From contig NC_081808.1 of the NCBI RefSeq assembly GCF_030704535.1, positions 19,652,501-19,716,500 of the forward strand: a stretch of 64,000 nucleotides of DNA, given 5' to 3'. Source of the DNA: Vitis vinifera (lineage: Eukaryota; Streptophyta; Magnoliopsida; Vitales; Vitaceae). The notes beneath the pieces were generated by a model, which saw only the letters and a list, made by a program, of their open reading frames with translations, was not told the origin of the DNA and ran no database searches. Position 1 is the first letter of the stretch. Every line of letters starts with the position of its first letter. The position numbers and the translations under genes are program-made. Of this stretch, positions 11,052-24,062 are shown piece after piece.

Positions 11052-11056
11052 GTTGT
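11052..11056. repeat. Left target-site duplication GTTGT
   Basis: The five bases before the left LTR match the five after the right LTR (25,611-25,615), marking a single insertion event. Confidence 0.9.
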
Positions 11057-12090
11057 TGTGGACCCCGCATTTCGGCTCAATGCGTTTTCCACTCGAATGA
11101 CGAACTCAATTTTTATTTGAAAAATTGATTTATATTGATTATGAAAATGACTTGGAGTCGCCACTTATTTTTGTTTTATTTTTAAAGGGTAAACAAAATA
11201 AGAAAGAAAAACCGTAAGTGTGACTCCTTATTTTGGAAAAGGTGGTCTGTGAAAAACCGGATCGGGTTCGGGGTCAGGTTACTTATCAGGAAGGTACGGT
11301 AAAAACCGTAGCACCCTTCTAAGTCCCTAAAAACGGGTCTCTACTAATAAAATGAAGCAATCATGGCAATTGATGAGGAAATCAATGAATACTCAGAGTG
11401 ATCATGCACACGTGAGAATTTAAACATGCATATCGAAAATGACCAGAGCGGATGTAGATGCGTACCTGGGCAGTGATCCATGAAGCGCTACCAAGAAGTG
11501 ACGTTAGTGCACAATTAAGAAATAATAGCATGCACGTCGTAGAGCAGGATAAATAAATAGCGTGTGACAAACAAATCAATCAATCATAAAATCACGTATG
11601 TGGGGCCCCCCACCAAAGCCCGATTTATATTGCATGAATTAATCCCATAAATTCCATTATTCGAAATTACAGAAAATTCGTTCATGCCTATTAAAATCAA
11701 GAGGAGCAAAAGATTGTTTGAAAACCAGAGTGGAATTAAAACTATTTGAGAGAAAATTGGATTTTTGAAATTTATTTGAAATTTGGAGCCTTAGGGATTA
11801 TTTGAAAATTGGAGTTTTGGAAATTAAATTTAATAATTGGAATTTTAGGGATTAAATTCGAATGAAAACATAATTTTGAAAATTATTTGGGAAGTAGAAA
11901 CTATGAAAGTTAAATTATGAAAATTGGGACTTTAGAAATTAAATTTTGAAAGAAATTAGAATTGGAAATTATTTAAGAATTAGAAATCATGAAAATTAAA
12001 TTACATAAATTGGAATTTTGGAAATTATTTGAAGGTGAAATTTTTCTAAAGATAAATAACTAAAATGATGATGATAATAATATTAATAAC

Positions 12091-12123
<33 letters not shown>

Positions 12124-13663
12124 GATAAATAAATAAATAAATAATATTGGAGTTCTGAAAAATTGAATTTAAGATTAAAATTTAAAAATGAAATTTTTGA
12201 CATATAGTTGAAGAAAACTAAAATAATAATAATGATAATAATAATAAAAGAAATGGCTTAGGATCAAGACGTGTACAGGAAGTCCTTTAAGGAATAAACA
12301 AATAAAAAGAAATACACCACAAACCCATTTTTTTAACTATCATAAAGATGCCATACTGACGCAAAAGCCCATTCCCCAATGCACCTCTCTGCTATACCCA
12401 TACCACCAGCATGAACCCAGATAATCACTTAGGGCTTTAAGCTTTGGCGTCGGCGTCAGTGTTGGCGGAGCGCAGCCGCGCGAGCAGGTCCTCCAGCCGG
12501 TGAGTCGACGCTGGCGTAGGCATGGTCGTCGGCGGTGTGACATGCGAACTCCACGCGTGTGTCGGAAGACAAAGAGGAATGGGTTCGGTGGGCATAGAAG
12601 GGTGGTGGCATGCATGAAGGCATGGGATGGTGTGGGTACTAGTGAGAAAGGTGAGCTATCAGCAATGGGCATGAAGAGAGGGAAGTGGGTATGCATGACG
12701 GGATGAATAAAGAAATGTCATGAGGGGAGTATGCACGGGCTGTGTGGATGTGAGAGGGTGGAGAATAAGCAAACGGGAAGTTAATGGTGTAGGATGAGTA
12801 CATGAGGTGATATGTTTGCATGGGAACTTAGGTTGGTGAGCAATGAAGGGTGTGATGGAATGGGCTAGTAGTGAAGCCAAGAGAAACCGCGGGTATGATT
12901 ATGGTGTAGAGAGAGATTGGTAGGCTGGGTGGGGGTGTGTGAAGGAGAATATATCCCGTGGAAATGAAGACAAAACAAAACCCTCACATGATGCATTAGC
13001 AAGCTAAAACAGGGTTGTATTATCCTCAAATCATCCAAAAAAAAATAAACGAGATAGCAACAATGAACCCATAGATCAAACAATAAACTCAAAACTGAAC
13101 ATAAAATCATGCAATCCACAGGAACTACTGGGAAAAATAAAAGAACGAGGCTTTATGCCAATAAAGTGAAACCCAAAAAATCCACAGTAGTCATACCTTT
13201 CTCTTCTTCTTCCTCAAGCTCTCTTTCTCGTTCTCCCCTGGATTCCTACCTATTCTCACACCAGCTTCACTCTCTAAGATCACCCCCCCGGAACCCGCAA
13301 GCCTCTCCCTCAGTTTTCTTTCTCTCCCAGTTCCAAGCCCCCCTCCCTGAAATGCCTCTTCTCTCCTGCTTTTCTCTCTAAAAATCCAGCTCAAACTTTC
13401 CCCCTGGAACCCGCCAGCCACACCTCTCTTTTTTTCTTCTATCTCTTTTTCTCCAGCCGATTCCTACCTTCTCGGGCAAGCCATTACCTGCTTCCCTGTT
13501 CATCTCTCAGCAGGTATGGGCTCCTCAAACTCCAACATGGCATCCCTTGCAGCTGGTCCCACGCATGGAGAGGGGTCCTCCACACACTTCTCGGGTGCTG
13601 CCAGCTCCTCTAATATGTATAAAAAAAACTAAATACCCATTGGCTCTTCAATGGGGGTCTACA
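11057..13663 (-). repeat. 3' LTR (left copy) of the TR-GAG element
   Basis: A 2,607-bp LTR nearly identical to 22,990-25,610. On the plus strand it begins TGTGGACCCC and ends GGGTCTACA. It contains an A/T-rich block with an (AAT)n/(AAAT)n microsatellite (about 12,060-12,145) and a pyrimidine-rich stretch (13,196-13,500). Open frames in it (for example 12,340-12,696 minus) recur in the other LTR and look incidental. Confidence 0.95.
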
Positions 13664-13678
13664 AATATGCCCCTCTTC
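13664..13678 (-). promoter_or_regulatory. Polypurine tract of the retrotransposon
   Basis: Read on the minus strand, GAAGAGGGGCATATT lies immediately before the 3' LTR, the expected place for the plus-strand primer. The GGGGCATA core recurs many times in the element (see 15,660-17,125). Confidence 0.7.
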
Positions 13679-14320
13679 GGTAGAGCCCACGAGTGTAAGG
13701 AATGTGAACACTGAAGTGAAAGGTAAGTGTGAATAGTGAGTGGAATGAAGTGAACTCTACCGAAGAACCAAGGAGACCCCCATTGGGACTCTAGTGAAAT
13801 GCAAATTCACTCAGGCTAGCGAACGAACACAAAGGCTCTGATCCTAAAAGAAGAAAGATGTCTCAAAATGCCTCTAAAGCCACACTAAGGATCCAGGCTC
13901 CCTCTAAGATGTCTCCAAAAGTGATTCAAAGATCGATATCAAAGATGAGTAACAGTCGAACCACCCTGGAGTACAAGAAAGAATGTGCCCGAAGGAGACT
14001 GCCCTATGTGAACTATACGAGAATGCCAAGTGTAAGGTGCCCAACAACATGATCGAAATATGCGTCACGGACTCAAAGAACTATGTCATGCGCAGTGGAA
14101 GGGGAAGTCTAGAAGAGCAATGATGAATAGGCGATAAGCACCAAGTAACCAGGTGAGGAGAACGACTCTGAACTCCTAAAATGAAAGGAAACAAGGTGAC
14201 TCAAAAAAATGTCTGGATGAGTATGCACAATGGCTCTAAATGCCAAATCTGGAAAATGTGACTCTGAATGTCATACTGAAACAAAGGCCCGGACGTCAAA
14301 CTGACCTGATAGGAAGAATG
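13679..14320 (-). other. Retrotransposon interior, non-coding
   Basis: No pol motif and no long frame. The first part contains a partial inverted echo of the LTR edge: CCCATTGG recurs near 13,778 beside CTACCGAAGA-type sequence (13,675 and 13,757). Confidence 0.4.
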
Positions 14321-14322
14321 AA

Positions 14323-15610
14323 TGACCGATCTATATGGGTGCGGTCTTGACTCAAACTAAACACAAACTGATAGGGAAATGGCCGATCGATATGGGTGCG
14401 GCCCCGACTCAAACTGACAAGACAATGACCGATCGATATAGGTGCAGTCCCGACTCGAACTGAACTGATAGGAAGATGGCCGATCGATATAGGTGCGGCC
14501 CCGACTCAAACTGACACGATAATGACCGATCGTATAGGTGCGGTCCCGACTCAAACTGATAAGATGATGACCGATCGTATAGGTGCGGTCCCAGAAACTG
14601 AACTGACATGACAGGAAGATGACCGATCGTATAGGTGCGGCCCCGACTCAAACTGATAAGATAATGACCGATCGTATAGGTGCGGTCCCGACTCAAACTG
14701 ATAAGATGATGATCGATCGTATAGGTGCGGTCCCAGAAACTGAACTGACATGACAGGAAGATGACCGATCGTATAGGTGCGGCCCTGACTCAAACTGACA
14801 CGATAATGACCGATCGTATAGGTGCGGTCTCGACTCAAACTGATAAGATGATGACCGATCGTATAGGTGCGGTCCCGACTCAAACTGACACGATAATGAC
14901 CGATCGTATAGGTGCGGTCCCGACTCAAACTGATAAGATGATGACCGATCGTATAGGTGCGGTCCCAGAAACTGAACTGACATGACAGGAAGATGGCCGA
15001 TCGTATAGGTGCGGCCCTGACTCAAACTGACACGATAATGACTGATCGTATAGGTGCGGTCCCAGAAACTGAACTGACAGGAAGATGGCCGATCGGTATA
15101 GGTGCGGTCCCGACTCAAACTGACACGATAATGACCGATCGTATAGGTGCGGTCCCAGAAACTGAACTGACTTGACAAAGAGATGACCGATCGTATAGGT
15201 GCGGTCCCGACTCAAACTGACACGATAATGACCGATCGTATAGGTGCGGCCCCGACTCAAACTGACACGATAATGACCGATCATATAGGTGCGGCCCCGA
15301 CTCAAACTGATAAGATGATGACCGATCGTATAGGTGCGGTCCTAGAAACTGAACTGACATGACAGGAAGATGGCCGATCGTATAGGTGCGGCCCCGACTC
15401 AAACTGACACGATAATGACCGATCGTATAGGTGCGGTCCCAGAAACTGAACTGACATGACGAAGAGATGACCGATCGTATAGGTGCGGTCCCGACTCAAA
15501 CTGACACGATAATGACCGATCGTATAAGTGCGGTCCCAGAAACTGAACTGACGGGAAGATGGCCGATCGATATAGGTGCGGTCCCAGAAACTGAACTGAC
15601 ATGACAAGCC
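14323..15610 (-). repeat. Tandem array, ~27 copies of a 45-52-bp unit with a hairpin core
   Basis: The core reads GACCGATCGTATAGGTGCGG followed by TC, at about 27 places spaced mostly 45-52 bp. Two linker types alternate: GACTCAAACTGACACGATAAT-like (short unit) and CAGAAACTGAACTGACATGA-like (long unit). GACCG and CGGTC at the ends of the core can pair as a small stem, and CGATCG is itself a palindrome. The 45-bp unit is a multiple of three, so repetitive open frames arise on both strands. I regard these as by-products. Confidence 0.9.
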
Positions 15611-15659
15611 TGATCAAGTGACCCAAAACCAAAGGATGACCCAGATAATGATGCAAGTA

Positions 15660-17125
15660 AACTCGGGAGGGGATATGCCCCAGTATGACAACTCATAAGG
15701 ATCGACAACTAGGTCGAAAGATAATGAAGCCTGTGAAAGGTCCGATGATCTCGGAGAAGGAGGGTATGCCCCAGTATGCAACTCTCGGGGTCGACAACTA
15801 GATCAAAAGTGAATGAAACCTGTCGAAGGTCCCATGCTCTCAGAAATGGGGTATGCCCCAGTATGTAATGATGAACAGACAGAGAAGCAAAATGCCTCAA
15901 AACTACTGTACTCTGAGATATGCTCATCTATCATGTAATGAAAATGTCCAACCTCAAATAAGTAATGCCAAATAGGACTATGTATCGTGATACCAAGCTG
16001 ACTAAACAGAAATGACTGACGAATAAAAACAATGATGACCAATGTCCGAAATGCGAAAAACAAGCAAATCAACACTCAACATGCCAACTGTCAAAATGAA
16101 AGCATCAACACTAATAAGTCAGCAATCTGTTAGGCCCTGCCATCATGGAAGATGTTGAACCTAAAGTCCAAAAGATATATGAAAGCACAACCAAGGTGAT
16201 CGAGGACTGATCTACATCTCCTCATAATCGAGAAAGGGGTGAGGTCATGTGCCATGGTAAGATGTGAAGGATAAAAGGAGGTGATGGTCAGGCTCCGGTA
16301 TGATAGAAGGTATGAAAGTATCCATGGTGAAACGTCTGAGTATGAAATGAAAGGTAGGGAGATATCCGAGATCATCCAAGTATGCCGAGAAGACTAAACC
16401 CGAGGTGTCGATAACTCCATAACCCATCGTAAGCAGCAATCACAAACAGGAAGTCAAGCCTCAACGTCAAAACCTCCAACAAGGTGGCTATGCCCCAGTA
16501 TGCAATGAGGACAACATGAAATAGTCTGATGATCACCATATCACTCGGTAGGTGCTCCAATGTAAAGAAACAATCTGATCTCCCTCCGAAAGATGGATAT
16601 GCCCCAGTGTAAGGGAATGCGTCCGAGTCAACAAATCAATCAATCTCTACTCTGGTACTAAAGATGGAAACATCTCAACATAATCCATATGAATCAGAAT
16701 CCCCGAGCTCCATGAATGTGAATGTGGTGGCTATGCCCCAGCATAAACCAACTGAAGTGACTATGCTCCAAGATAAACCAAAGTCCATCACCACATGAGA
16801 GGGCTACGCCTCAAAATAAAACGTCATCTCAAAAATCAACCATCAATGAGTAGGGTGTGTCCCAATGCAAAGTATCGAGTAGAGTGACTGTATCTCCAAT
16901 AAAAAAACGCTCTCTGAAGTGGCTATGCCCTAGTGTAAGGTCATCCCGCAACTCCTAATCCATCATAACCCAAGTGAAGAAGCAAACTGACTATGCCTCA
17001 GTGCAAAGCATCATCCCGAAAGAAAACGTCATCGATGAGCGGGGTATGCCCCAGTGTAGATAACGGTGCCTCTAAAAATCCATCACTAATAATAGGGGTA
17101 TGCCCCAGTGTAAATCATCATCTCA
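15660..17125 (-). repeat. Field of dispersed polypurine-tract-like motifs
   Basis: TATGCCCCAGTRT, or a close variant, occurs about 13 times (near 15,675, 15,764, 15,851, 16,488, 16,589, 16,731, 16,759, 16,803, 16,858, 16,922, 16,993, 17,045 and 17,098), at irregular spacing. On the element's sense strand it reads ACTGGGGCATA, close to the GAGGGGCATA of the true polypurine tract beside the 3' LTR. The intervening DNA is not obviously repeated. Confidence 0.7.
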
Positions 17126-17129
17126 ACTC

Positions 17130-19440
17130 CCCATCCATCATGCTCTGAGAAATAATCTCCGACCAAGCTCAAGTATTGCCCACGTGTGAGCTGTCAAACA
17201 CAATGTGAAGTAATGGCCTCAGGGTGGTCTTCAGACTCGGGACGTAACGTAGGCCAAGGTAATAGGGTGAGAGAAACGAAAGGAAATTAGGCTCAAATAT
17301 CCCAATGATATAATCCCCATACCCCTCATGCATGAGATGCAATGCGTAGAAAACGTCATGAGTCCCGGACCTAGGGGTCCCCACACGAAAAGTGATGATA
17401 AATGAATGGTCGCATCGAATAAGCAAGAATAAAGTGTGGATGCTGAACCCATGTCAAACATCAAACAGAATGAGAAAAGAATGAGATAAGATGAAGTGGA
17501 GTGAAACGGAGGGATAAAATAAAGATGGAAGAAGGCGAAGAGATAGAAAAGTGAGTGATGGTCACCCTGCATCAAAGCATGGAAAGTAGTCACATCCGAA
17601 ATAGACGGAATGATGGATAGAGCAAGGATCCAGAGATACTAAAAGAAAGGTCGCTCGTCTCTCTCATAAAAACGAATGGACAAATCATACTCCCACCCAA
17701 AATATACCAAGATAGAATCTCAGAAAGAAGCTCTCATATGAACTCTCTCTAACACATAAACTCAATAAAGCAAACTAGCACATTCATACATGTGCTCAAT
17801 GGAAAACGATATAATGAACAATACATTTTTTTTTTTTGTTTTGTTTTTTTGTTTTTTGTTTTTTTTTTTTTTGCTTTTTTGCTTCTTTTTTTTTTCTTTT
17901 TTTTTTCTTTTTTTTTTTTGCGCATACTCTAATCAATAATGAATGAACTCCTATGAAAATACATACACAAATGATCAAACCCTCTCCACATACGAATGTA
18001 ACATGAATCCTCACCAACAAGACAACCTCTCAAAATAACATCTCTGAACCACTGCCCATGGGGTGAATGATAGGAAAGAATGTGACAATCCTCCATGCAG
18101 TGACGTATGAAAAACCACCACTCAAGGTGAAACAAGGATAATGTCGAGTAAGTAATGATGTGAGAAAAGACAAAGAACGAATATCGCAAGTGGTGATATG
18201 TGATATCGGAAAATAGTGATGAAATGATGACCAAGTGGAAGATATCACAATGAAGAGTGAGGAATGAGACCCGAATATGTGTGCCAAGTCTAGAACTCAT
18301 GACGTATCCAAACATAGCATGCAAGCACTACAGGGTTCCCAACCCGGTGTAATAGGTAAATGAGGTGATGAAAGAAAAGGCTATGATGCTCGTGCGAGGC
18401 TCAAAGGGCTAGCAATGGATAACTCTATATGTGAGGGTGATAAAGTAAATAGGCTCTTGAAATGATGGCCACCCATCCTTTGACCAAAACCTCGAACATC
18501 GTGCTTTCAAGATCTCACATGGCCAATACTAAAGACTGGCATCCGTCCAACAAAATCATGTCAACTCCTCCGAAATCGTGTAAAAGCTCCCACTGATGCT
18601 CTGTGATAATCATCAATGTCCTCGGATAATCACCTCACTCTATCATCTAATCCACTCACCATCGTCTCATAAAAAAAAACATCATCTCTAATCATCCTGA
18701 CTCTCTGAAGTCATGTGCAATGGCTCAACAACATCGTCAAGTAGTCAAACCACTCTCTCATCATGATCCATATATCATCGTCTAGAGCTCATCTCAGGTC
18801 TAGCCATCTCGGACTCTGCCTGGTCAAATCAAGGAAATGATGGAAATAGGCAAGGGTACTGTAATATACGAAGGCGAATAGGAATGGTAAGGTCGTGTAA
18901 CGGTACCAAGGGATGGTGTCATGTCAAGCTCAAAATGGGTAAGTCATCAAGTCCACAGAGTCAGGGTATGGATATGGATATGATACTGCTTTAAACGGAA
19001 GGTGAAATGGGTCACAATCTTGAACTCTCTAGGTCGATCTCCTAATCCTAGGTCAATAGGCTCAATATCCTCCATGATAGGTCAGGCCAAAGTGATCATG
19101 ATATATAAGTGAAAAGACGTCTCATATCGAAAGCATAACACACATCAACACAAAACATGTAAAACACACTCACGAGAAAAAAAAAATAACACATACTCAA
19201 AATAAAAAGATCATATCACTAAATGAACCAAATGAGTACATCATGTGTGAAGCGATAGAGGACTACAAAAGACTAGACTCTCAACATGAACTACAAACAA
19301 CGACTCTGAACCAAACGGGACTCGACAAAGCGACTCTGATGATCTAAACACTGGACCCAACAGAACGGGAACGACTCTGATGACGACCATAAATCAAAAT
19401 GGAAGGCGCTCTGAGCTAAATCGCTGCAAAATAATGTACC
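17130..19440 (-). other. Retrotransposon interior, no pol domains seen
   Basis: About 2.3 kb where an autonomous relative would carry pol. I see no RT (YxDD context), RNase H or integrase motif. A poly-T tract with G interruptions lies at 17,826-17,919, and its minus-strand frame is simply Lys-rich. Short frames elsewhere show no family features. Confidence 0.55.
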
Positions 19441-19444
19441 CATG

Positions 19445-21046
19445 TCAACTGAAACAAAGTCCCCAACCCGAGGTGTCCCAAAATACCATGCGACCATCAA
19501 TACCATCAACATCCAAATCAATATACTGAAGACCAGGAGGAGGAGGAACTGCGTGTGTAGAATGTGCAGGCAGGGGATTGGTGGTCACACTTGGCCTAGC
19601 CAAGTCAACCATCCATGAATCGATCAAATCCTGTATCGCATGATGGAGTGCTGAACAATGCTCAGTATCGTGCCCCGAAATCTGATGATACAAGCAGTGC
19701 TCATGTGAACGAAAATGAGGAGGAATAGGATGGGGCAAAGGCCTCGGTGCCAAAGGAACAATCACTCCAGTGTCTCTGAGCTTCTCAAAAGCTCTAGTCA
19801 TAGTCATGCCCAAGGGAGTGAACTGTCTCAGGGGCCTCTGTGTATATGGTTTAGGCGGTGGGTGAGTAGCGGCTCTCGGATGTGGTGGTCGTGGCTGCAT
19901 GCTAGTCTGAGCAATGTAAGGCTCCTGAGCATAATCCAACTGATACTGACACTGTGGAAGAGAGAAAGGAGCTCTGACTGTAGGAGACCTATAAGCTGAG
20001 TGATGCGCGGGCCTCTGGTGCCGATAGCTAATAGCACCAACCTCTCCAGATCTGGTAGATGATCCAATCGGCCTCTTCCCCTTACTGTCAGGGAAAGTAG
20101 CAATATCTGTCCATAATCCTCGAGCCATAGCCTCCTCTACACTGAAAGCAGCATGAACCAAACTCCTAAGATCCTGAAATGGGATGCCTACCAGACGTCT
20201 AGCGAACCTCGGCTGTAGGTTCCGAAGAACCATATCAATCTGATCCTGCTCCTTAGGCCGGTCTACCATACCAGCCACCTTTGCCCTCCAACGAGTGACA
20301 AAGGAAGAAATAGACTCCTCTGGCCTCTGTCTAGTGGCCTCCAACTCTCGTCTGGATACATCAATATCGGCACTGAAAGCGAACTGAGTCAGGAACTCAC
20401 GAGCCACATCCTCCCAAGTGCGGAGTCTCGAAGGCTCAACTGAAGCAAACCATCTCTGAGCTGCCCCACTAAGTGACATGGGAAAGAGGGCCACCAGCTG
20501 TGCATCATTTATCCCGTGCGCCCTCATGACAGTGCTGTATAATCTCAAGTGGATCTTGGGACAACCAATCCCATTGTAGCGCTCAATGTCTGGCATGCGG
20601 AACTTAGCGGGCAAGCTAGCTGCCGGTATGCCATCCCTGTCATCCCAGGTCAAACCTCCGTCCTACAATCTGATCTGTCTCATCATGGACTCAAGCCTCT
20701 CAACCTTGGCCTCCTGCTCGGCCAATCGAGTATCCTCAATAGTAGGAACCATGGGAGGTGGCACTGTGACAGTAGGTGGTGGAATGGTCTCATAAGGATC
20801 TACCAGATGGAATGGAGTACCAAGTGAAACCCCAGGTGGACGAGTCTGTGCTGTCTGAGATGCATGAGGAATCGCCTCGTCAGTGACCATGACAGCCGGA
20901 TGAGGATCTTGGCGAGAACTCTCTATCTGATCCAAACGTCTATTGACTCCGGCCATGAACTCCTGGATGGAAGCAAGTGTGGAAGCTAGCTCGTCTGACA
21001 TCTCAACTGAACTGTCTGAACTTGGGTATGAATCTGCTCTGATCAA
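19445..21046 (-). pseudogene. gag of the Tat/Ogre-type retrotransposon, one in-frame stop
   Basis: A 534-codon frame interrupted once by TAG (20,665-20,663), with the same frame open on both sides. The upstream part (128 residues) has an acidic start and a Pro-rich section with a coiled-coil-like end. The downstream part contains a Retrotrans_gag-type capsid region: PKIHLRLYSTVMRAHG, then AAQRWFASVEPSRLRTWEDV, then FVTRWRAKVAGM. A zinc-knuckle-like CLYHQISGHDTEHC and a Pro-rich tail follow. From family knowledge, this order and the CxxH...H...C variant are typical of Tat/Ogre gag. The stop could be a CAG-to-TAG change. Apart from it the frame is clean, so gag was under selection until recently or the copy is young. 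It sits ~1.9 kb from the primer-binding site. Confidence 0.8.
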
Positions 21047-22968
21047 TCAACCTCCTACTCTCCTCCAAGAATGTGACTCCAGACTCAACTGACTCCTAAA
21101 CTGACTCCCTACAATGCAAACAAAATGGATGAAGGACACGAGATAAAACTCTAAAAGGTGACAATACAATCATGCAAGCACATGGTCCTGAGGTGGCAAT
21201 CTGAAATCTGGATGTATGACGAAAACTCTAGAGTCATAAAGGTATCCACTGCGAGATGGCTACAAATGTGACCAGAGAATCTCCATCAATAATCTGAGAT
21301 AAAGAGAGGTGTGAAAAACACGCTATCACGAGATTAGTACTCCATCTATAAACATATATCCTTAAATCAACCTTCAACTCGAGCTCCATAAGAGAAAAAT
21401 AATAAGGTGACCAAGGCGAATCTCTCGAAGACAGTGTGGATGTGAAAAATGCGCCTTTCACCTTTCCGTAATGAAAATATGAGCATCGAGTCGAAATTTG
21501 AACCAAGGATCAAACAAATGATGAGATACTGAGCCCGTGATAAGCATACAGTGTAAAAAGATGATCAATGAACATATCCCAAAGCATCATGTGAGTGATA
21601 ACCAAGTGAAGGGGTGTGTCAAGCCAAAAAATGAGAACGAAAACCCTAGGGAGAAAACATGCTAAACTCATCAAGTGAAAAACATAATACAAGGCGACAA
21701 GACGAAAGGTGATCCAACCGATACTCAGACTCATACTAATCTCCGAGCACTCTCAACTGGAGACTAAAAAGAGGGAGTGTCAAATCCAAACTATGACTAC
21801 AGAGGCTCTGAAGGCTCTTAGATGCACCCACGTGTGAGGAAGGAGTCCTAATCGAAGGATCTACGGCTCAACCTACGAGGTAAAGGTGGCTCTAAATGAA
21901 TATGGGTGGATTTTAAAGATCCCTAGCAGAAGCGATCATACCCTCCGACGGTACGCAACCCTCTGCACGCCTCCAAAGAGACGGGGCGCTTCCATGCAAG
22001 GTGGTCATCACCTCCACACATGCACTACCTCGACATCCCAGGGGGTTTCCTATGGTGAAACCTCTCAAACTCTCAACGCTCAATAGTCAACTAGAGTGCA
22101 CAGTGATAGTGTGGGTGCATCCGAAAAACCTAGGAAGCTAAAACGGGAAAGGAAACACACTGACCACACAAATATCCATGAAACCTAGCTCCGGGCTATA
22201 CAGGTCTTCAATGATCGGACTCCAATTGACATCAAAGTGTCGCTCTCCTCCAGAATGCTCCCGTACATCGATATAGCCCGTCGCTAGACCCTACTCCTAA
22301 TCTCTGGCTCGGTTAGAGAGCAAGCACACAGAAGGTCTCACACTTGCAATAATGAGAACCGAGATGAAAGGAATGACCGAGACCATGAGATTTGGAAGTA
22401 AGGGGATAAAAGTGAGACCCACATAGACAAGCAGCATGCAATCATGCAGAGGGAGAGTAGTCATGCAACACACAATCAAACAAATCTCAGATATATCATC
22501 ATTGTACACACACAATATAAGCAAGAATACGACAATCAGATGGATAGTGATACAAAGACAACACGCTCAAAGATGATCAAAATAATATACCAACAAGTGG
22601 ATCAACATGTCGAGTCGAATGATGTACAGTAGTGAGTGTATGCATGTGAAGTGATCAGAACAATCATGACAAAATCAGGGTCACCATGCTAAACAATGCA
22701 AGATAATCGATCAATGCAACTAGCATATCAGTGTCCCTAATAGATATAGCAGTGATGCACAAAAAGAATCGCAGCATCGGAAGCCCAAATCAAGGCAATC
22801 GATCATCATAATCAACATATCAATGTCCTAAATGAGTACAATATCCAACCATGCATCCAATGATATCGGGAACTCTCAATGTGCAATCAAGAGACAGGTA
22901 TCCACTGACCGACTCATCAAACGCCACATTTGCTTCATCCTAAGTTCAAGCTTGACACTCTAAAAGTA
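21047..22968 (-). other. Retrotransposon leader between primer-binding site and gag
   Basis: A long (~1.9 kb) untranslated-looking leader. From family knowledge, Ogre-type elements often have an extra ORF or long leader here. I see only short frames (for example 21,234-21,506 and 21,510-21,734 minus) with no recognisable motif. Confidence 0.45.
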
Positions 22969-22986
22969 TCCCCAGCGGAGTCGCCA
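22969..22986 (-). promoter_or_regulatory. Primer-binding site of the retrotransposon
   Basis: On the minus strand TGGCGACTCCGCTGGGGA starts three bases inside the 5' LTR. It closely matches the tRNA-Arg-type site known from Ogre elements (from memory of the family), and gives the element's orientation. Confidence 0.75.
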
Positions 22987-22989
22987 TTT

Positions 22990-24023
22990 TGTGGACCCCG
23001 CATTTCGGCTTAATGCGTTTTCCACTCGAATGACGAGCTCAATTTTTATTTGAAAAATTGATTTATATTGATTATGAAAATGACTTGGAGTCGCCACTTA
23101 TTTTTGTTTTATTTTTAAAGGGTAAACAAAATAAGAAAGAAAAACCCTAAGTGTGACTCCTTATTTTGGAAAAGGTGGTCTGTGAAAAACCGGATCGGGT
23201 TCGGGGGTCAGATTACTTATCAGGAAGGTACGGTAAAAACCGTAGCACCCTTCTAAGTCCCTAAAAACGGGTCTCTACTAATAAAATGAAGCAATCATGG
23301 CAATTGATGAGGAAATCAATGAATACTCAGAGTGATCATGCACACGTGAGAATTTAAACATGCATATCGAAAATGACCAGAGCGGATGTAGATGCATACC
23401 TGGGTAGTGATCCATGAAGCGCTATCAAGAAGTGACGTTAGTGCACAATTAAGAAATAATAGCATGCACGTCGTAGAGCAGGATAAATAAATAGCGTGTG
23501 ACAAACAAATCAATCAATCATAAAATCACGTATGTGGGGCCCCCACCAAAGCCCGATTTATATTGCATGAATTAATCCCATAAATTCCATTATTCGGAAT
23601 TACAGAAAATTCGTTCATGCCTATTAAAATCAAGAGGAGCAAAAGATTGTTTGAAAACCAGAGTGGAATTAAAACTATTTGAGAGAAAATTGGATTTTTG
23701 AAATTTATTTGAAATTTGGAGCCTTAGGGATTATTTGAAAATTGGAGTTTTGGAAATTAAATTTAATAATTGGAATTTTAGGGATTAAATTCGAATGAAA
23801 ACATAATTTTGAAAATTATTTGGGAAGTAGAAACTATGAAAGTTAAATTATGAAAATTGAGACTTTAGAAATTAAATTTTGAAAGAAATTAGAATTGGAA
23901 ATTATTTAAGAATTAGAAATCATGAAAATTAAATTACATAAATTGGAATTTTGGAAATTATTTGAAGGTGAAATTTTTCTAAAGATAAATAACTAAAATG
24001 ATGATGATAATAATATTAATAAC

Positions 24024-24062
<39 letters not shown>

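Noticed and set aside
12340-12696. 118-residue minus-strand frame in the LTR, repeated in the second LTR (24,287-24,643)
   Set aside because: Present in both copies only because LTRs are duplicated. Opposite-strand frames overlap it, and it shows no known motif.
14323-15610. CRISPR-like repeat array
   Set aside because: Units are head-to-tail with repeated linkers, not unique spacers, and lie in a plant retrotransposon.
14357-15656. Many overlapping repetitive open frames on both strands (Ser/Arg/Tyr-rich repeats)
   Set aside because: The repeat unit is often 45 bp, a multiple of three, so frames stay open by arithmetic. Several frames and both strands are open alike, and units of other lengths break them.
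16245-16439. YLDD in a minus-strand frame as a reverse transcriptase active site
   Set aside because: No surrounding RT motifs, and the frame is short and closed on both sides.
17796-18020. Lys-rich minus-strand frame
   Set aside because: It is the translation of a poly-T tract.
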